A DNA stretch of 64,000 bases from CAYURH01 sp964447105 (GTDB taxonomy: Bacteria; Patescibacteriota; Saccharimonadia; Saccharimonadales; EFPC-124): NCBI GenBank assembly GCA_964447105.1, contig CAYURH010000001.1, positions 9,353-73,352 on the forward strand, in the 5' to 3' direction. The notes beneath the pieces were generated by a model. That model was not told where the DNA came from and searched no databases. It saw nothing but the letters and a program-made list of their open reading frames with translations. Of this stretch, positions 60,757-64,000 are shown one piece after another. A program made the position numbers and the translations under genes. Position 1 is the stretch's first letter; each line of letters starts with the position of its first letter.

Positions 60757-61421
60757 GATGATCGCTCCGTTTTAAGTGTAAATTCTTGCATGGTGGTCGT
60801 GATGTAATCTTTTTGAGTTGGCCACAAATCTGATTTACAGAGACCACTCAGGCTGGCATATTGTTCATTAAACTGTTTATAGACGACGATTTGTTGTTGC
60901 TGGCTGAAGCTCACGCCCGGCACGTTGACAGATTGCGTGAGCTCAATGGCTTTAAACGGATATTTGTGCGTACCATCGGCATCGGTGAGCGTGATGCCCG
61001 TGCCATCGGCGCTGCTCGTCACTTTGAATCCGCTGCTTTCGAGCGATTTGATATCATCCAGCACGTCATCCTTTACTGTTTTGCCTCGCGTAAGTTGTCC
61101 TATAGTAGCAGTCACGCTACACCCGGCGCTTTCCCAGTAAACTGTGCGCGTCATTGCGGCTGTGTTTTCTTGGCGAGACCTGTAACCTGGGTTTGTCCAG
61201 GGCGTGGGCGCAACCCACCCCACAGACTGCACGTCGCTGGTGTCTTGGGCGTTGGGGAGTGACTGTTCGGCTTGTGAGTTGCTGAATTTCTGAGCGATAA
61301 TCCACCAAGCGATACCGCCAGCCGCGACAAGTAAGATAGCCGACGCCAACAGCGCTATGGCCAAACTGCGGTTCTTTTTGAGTGTAATCGATGGTGGCGC
61401 GACTTGCGACGGCATGGACAT
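60753..61421 (-). CDS. Membrane-anchored unknown protein inside sugar operon
   Basis: The product has about 222 residues: a short polar N-terminus, one membrane helix (about 18-41) and an extracytoplasmic domain with two cysteines (AGCSVTAT, SGLCKSDLW). No family is recognised. It overlaps fba at its end and starts inside or just after tktC; the ATG at 61421 is a choice between several in-frame candidates (61463, 61421, 61415). Why a surface protein sits in this operon is unclear. Confidence 0.6.
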   Translation of the reverse strand: MSMPSQVAPPSITLKKNRSLAIALLASAILLVAAGGIAWWIIAQKFSNSQAEQSLPNAQDTSDVQSVGWVAPTPWTNPGYRSRQENTAAMTRTVYWESAGCSVTATIGQLTRGKTVKDDVLDDIKSLESSGFKVTSSADGTGITLTDADGTHKYPFKAIELTQSVNVPGVSFSQQQQIVVYKQFNEQYASLSGLCKSDLWPTQKDYITTTMQEFTLKTERSS

Positions 61422-61429
61422 ACCTCGGC

Positions 61430-62422
61430 TTAGCGATGATATTGTGGCATTTTCTCTATCCACTCTCGAGCAGCCTGGGCAATATGTGGACCAGTAAATC
61501 CAAAATGTTCTAGCAGTTGATCGGGCTCACCAGATTCACCAAAACGATCTTGCATACCAATGCGTTTGATAGGCACGGGCAAATGCTCACCAAGTGCTTC
61601 GGCCACAGCAGCGCCAAAACCGCTGGCTATTTGCGCTTCCTCAACTGTGATCACCCGGCCACATTTTTTGGCGGCAGCCACAACAGTATCAACATCGAGC
61701 GGCTTGATAGTCGGCACATGCACCACTTCGGCGTGCACGCCGTCTTTGGCCAGCAGTTTGGCGGCGACCAACGCGTGATATGTCATAGTGCCGGTGGCCA
61801 TAATAGCGATGTCACTGCCTTCGTGCATCACATAGGCTTTGCCGATTTCAAACGGCGTCTTGTCGGTGGTAAATACGGGGATATCAGCGCGTGATAGACG
61901 AATATAGCTGGGTTTGCCATTGGTAGCAATTGCCAGCGTTGCTTTTTCGGCTTCCACACTATCAGCGGGCGCTACAACTACCATGTTGGGCAGCACGCGC
62001 ATGAGCGCAATATCTTCGAGCATCTGGTGGGTAGCGCCGTCGGGGCCTACGCTAATGCCTGCATGTGACCCTACGATTTTAACCGGGCGATCATTCAGAC
62101 AAATGGTGGTACGGATCTGCTCCCAGTCGCGACCCGGGCAAAACGCAGCGTAGCTACTGACAAACGGGATTTTACCCATCGCAGCCATACCGCTGCCCAC
62201 TGTCACCAGGTTCTGTTCGGCCACACCCACGTCAACAAATCTATCAGGGAACATTTCTTCAAACGGCACCATTTGCGTGGATTCTTTGAGGTCAGCGCAA
62301 ATAGTTACCACGGCTTTGTCGGCTTTGCCGGCAGCGAGCAAACCGCGGCCAAATCCTTTGCGATTGGATTCTTGCTTGATGTCTTTGCTGCCAATATCCA
62401 TAACCAAGTGCATGTCGCTCAT
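61430..62422 (-). CDS. tkt: Transketolase, C-terminal subunit
   Basis: The 330-residue protein contains the pyrimidine-binding and C-terminal domains of transketolase (DLKESTQMVPFEEMFPDRF, VGVAEQNLV with the catalytic glutamate, TIKPLDVDTVV). It pairs with the N-terminal subunit encoded immediately upstream to move two-carbon units in the non-oxidative pentose phosphate pathway. Split transketolases are common in CPR and archaea. Confidence 0.92.
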   Translation of the reverse strand: MSDMHLVMDIGSKDIKQESNRKGFGRGLLAAGKADKAVVTICADLKESTQMVPFEEMFPDRFVDVGVAEQNLVTVGSGMAAMGKIPFVSSYAAFCPGRDWEQIRTTICLNDRPVKIVGSHAGISVGPDGATHQMLEDIALMRVLPNMVVVAPADSVEAEKATLAIATNGKPSYIRLSRADIPVFTTDKTPFEIGKAYVMHEGSDIAIMATGTMTYHALVAAKLLAKDGVHAEVVHVPTIKPLDVDTVVAAAKKCGRVITVEEAQIASGFGAAVAEALGEHLPVPIKRIGMQDRFGESGEPDQLLEHFGFTGPHIAQAAREWIEKMPQYHR

Positions 62423-63279
62423 CAGTCGTAGGCCTCCGATTTGATTTTGCCACCCAGGGTGCGTAGCGACTTGAGTGCTTTTTTGGCTTCGTCAGCATTG
62501 TGCATCATGCCGTGGAAATGATAATCGTACTCCATAAATGGCACGCCCTTGCCCGGGATAGTATGAGCGATAATCACGCTCGGGCGTTCTACCACCGCGC
62601 GCGCCATGCTGCAAGCGTCGATAATACTTTCGATGTTGTGACCGTCGATCTCTTGCACATGCCAACCAAACGCTTCCCATTTGTCGCGTAGATTCTCAAG
62701 CGGCATGACTTTTTCGGTGGGACCATCGATCTGGATATTGTTGCGATCTACGATCACGATCAAGTTGTGCAGATCGTTTTTGGCGGCAAACATGACACCT
62801 TCCCAGTAATTGCCTTCGTCCATTTCACCGTCGCTGGTCACGCAATACACCCAACGGTGGCCTACGCCGTCGATCGCCAAGGCCTTGGCCATGCCAGCCG
62901 CTTGGCTCAAGCCACTCCCGAGAGGGCCGGATGTGGTTTCCATACCTGGTAAACGCAAACGCTCAGGGTGACCTTGCAGGCGTGTGCCTAGTTTGCGCAG
63001 CGTTTTCAGTTCGTCGATCGGGAAATAGCCAGCGTGCGCCATAGTTGCGTAACGCACCGGCACAGTGTGGCCATTGCTTAACACGACTATGTCGCGCTCG
63101 GGCCAGTCGGGGTTGTGGGGGTCATGACGCAAAATATGAAAATAGAGTGCGGTAAATATATCGGTGAGATCCAGCGGGCCGGCAGTGTGGCCGCTACCAG
63201 CAGCTTCGAGCATCTTGATGATGTCGATACGGATATCATTGGCTTTTTTCTCGAGCTGCGGGATGGTGAGTGTTGACAT
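62422..63279 (-). CDS. tkt: Transketolase, N-terminal (thiamine diphosphate-binding) subunit
   Basis: The 285-residue subunit has the diphosphate-binding motif GDGEMDEGNYWEG with the metal ligands, the conserved GSGHTAGPLDLTD and GHPERLRLPGMETTSGPLG. Its stop overlaps the start of the C-terminal subunit. This is the first gene of the operon; the promoter probably lies between it and the divergent cassette at 63371. Confidence 0.93.
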   Translation of the reverse strand: MSTLTIPQLEKKANDIRIDIIKMLEAAGSGHTAGPLDLTDIFTALYFHILRHDPHNPDWPERDIVVLSNGHTVPVRYATMAHAGYFPIDELKTLRKLGTRLQGHPERLRLPGMETTSGPLGSGLSQAAGMAKALAIDGVGHRWVYCVTSDGEMDEGNYWEGVMFAAKNDLHNLIVIVDRNNIQIDGPTEKVMPLENLRDKWEAFGWHVQEIDGHNIESIIDACSMARAVVERPSVIIAHTIPGKGVPFMEYDYHFHGMMHNADEAKKALKSLRTLGGKIKSEAYD

Positions 63280-63320
63280 AACTGTTTTGATTATACGGTT
63301 ATGCTTGCCGCAATGAAATA

Positions 63321-63349
63321 TTGACCATTATGGCAATGTGTTGTAAAAA
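63321..63349 (+). promoter_or_regulatory. Promoter of cassette 17
   Basis: TTGACC (63321-63326), 17 bases, TAAAAA (63344-63349), with TATATT slightly further on. AAAGGAG precedes the start. Confidence 0.6.
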
Positions 63350-63370
63350 TATATTAGCTCGAAAGGAGTG

Positions 63371-63760
63371 ATGGATTTGAAGCCAGATCCAGTGGCAAAG
63401 GCAAGAGGGGAAGCCGCGCAAGCGCTCGCCGTGCTCTTACTTGACAGCGACACGAGATTAGGCGCCCTGCCTTCATGTCAGGTGCACGCAGTACTCCATG
63501 AAGATTCGGTGAGATTCGAGCTGGACGCTCAGCCGTCCTTCTCGATCATCGGCAGCTTCGTACCGATCGAAGGGCTGCAAGGGGGTCTGCACAGCTGCGC
63601 ACTCACGATCGCCGGCAAAGATGCCATCGATCTGAGTGATCTCCTGGAAACACTGCGAATCGTTCAGCACGTCAACCGGGAAGACGCCGAGATCGTAAGC
63701 AAGCTGGAATATGCCAGCTTGCTCATCCAACTGCGGGTGGCCTTGGCCTGCCTGCACTAG
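63371..63760 (+). CDS. GC-rich orphan soluble protein (cassette 17)
   Basis: The 129-residue protein (MDLKPDPVAKARGEAAQ) has an N-terminal helix, a beta-rich middle (FELDAQPSFSIIGSFVPI) and C-terminal helices. There is no membrane segment or recognised motif. AAAGGAG lies three bases upstream of this ATG; a GTG three bases earlier is also possible. It separates rpe from the transketolase genes and is transcribed against them. Confidence 0.68.
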   Translation: MDLKPDPVAKARGEAAQALAVLLLDSDTRLGALPSCQVHAVLHEDSVRFELDAQPSFSIIGSFVPIEGLQGGLHSCALTIAGKDAIDLSDLLETLRIVQHVNREDAEIVSKLEYASLLIQLRVALACLH

Positions 63761-63765
63761 CACCA

Positions 63766-63795
63766 GCCAACGGGTGGGGCAACCCGCCCGTTGGC
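63766..63795 (+). terminator. GC-rich 3' hairpin without U-tract (cassette 17)
   Basis: GCCAACGGG and CCCGTTGGC form a 9-bp stem with a further GGG/CCC pairing in the loop, five bases after the stop, followed by ACGGATTAC. Confidence 0.68.
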
Positions 63796-63813
63796 ACGGA
63801 TTACATAAAATTA

Positions 63814-64000
63814 TTATTGTATCTGCGGTATGGCTTTAGCCAGATCCTGGAATGCCTGTGCCGGGTCTGGCGCTTTGTGAATCGCACCACCGGCCACGAG
63901 TACTTCCACGCCGCCCAACGCTAATTGCGCAATATTATCGGTGTTTACGCCGCCGTCCCAGCCGATTTCGATGTTGGGATTGATGGCGCGAATTTTGCCC
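63814..64000 (-). CDS. rpe: Ribulose-phosphate 3-epimerase, C-terminal part (window edge)
   Basis: The last 62 codons read INPNIEIGWDGGVNTDNI and VEVLVAGGAIHKAPDPAQ, the C-terminal phosphate-binding end of ribulose-phosphate 3-epimerase-type TIM barrels. The phosphate loops are DGGV and AGGAI. The rest lies beyond the window. A related TIM-barrel enzyme (hexulose-phosphate synthase) cannot be excluded. Its position upstream of tkt, in the same direction, supports a pentose phosphate gene cluster. Confidence 0.8.
   Translation of the reverse strand, partial: GKIRAINPNIEIGWDGGVNTDNIAQLALGGVEVLVAGGAIHKAPDPAQAFQDLAKAIPQIQ

Overview
The window reads as a chromosome segment from a streamlined bacterium of the Candidate Phyla Radiation, most like Candidatus Saccharibacteria. 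This is inferred from gene content and layout: short intergenic gaps, a GatCAB amidotransferase operon, split transketolase, YtxH, DUF5665 and GlsB-type small membrane proteins, a PilB-like ATPase, a class A penicillin-binding protein and a clpC gene under a CIRCE operator. TGA acts as a normal stop in many genes, so the UGA=Gly code of Gracilibacteria/Absconditabacteria does not apply. No rRNA, CRISPR array or classical IS element was seen. One complete tRNA (Leu, anticodon TAG) is present.

Layout. 1-4400: the start of a cytochrome P450 gene, cut by the window edge, diverges from a membrane-anchored solute-binding protein and sensor histidine kinase pair, followed by a NUDIX hydrolase. 4559-8409: an accessory stretch with a pilin-like protein, a HAD phosphatase and two membrane proteins, punctuated by three short repeats and two T-arm fragments that match parts of the tRNA-Leu gene at its right end. 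It looks like a serial tRNA integration site. 8473-21057: core genes (rsmD, ABC exporter, recG, tyrS, PBP1A, PIN-TRAM protein, radA). 21149-25749: four GC-rich orphan genes, three tightly together, around a membrane-anchored HExxH protein. 25810-30140: clpC with CIRCE, and nusA. 30211-38599: a HExxH protein, a minimal metallopeptidase, rnhB-yraN, rplS and pilB, interspersed with five GC-rich orphan genes. 38660-51284: a Doc-type toxin-antitoxin pair, a SPOUT methyltransferase, a CAP-domain protein, dnaE, small envelope proteins, and the gatC-gatA-X-Y-gatB operon. 51401-58834: more GC-rich orphan genes around uvrB, a SLOG protein and an unknown 409-residue protein. 58871-64000: a sugar-phosphate operon (rpe fragment, split transketolase, class II aldolase, PfkB kinase) with one orphan gene set between rpe and transketolase on the other strand.

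The most unusual feature is a dispersed set of about 17 GC-rich single-gene (once two-gene) cassettes lying between AT-richer core genes. Most carry their own AT-rich promoter, nine of them with an exact 17-bp spacer, usually a good Shine-Dalgarno site, an orphan product (often one N-terminal membrane anchor or a lipoprotein signal), and a near-perfect GC-rich 3' hairpin that mostly lacks a U-tract. I recognise no family for their products.

All calls come from reading the sequence. No database search was possible, and domain names are by motif recognition.
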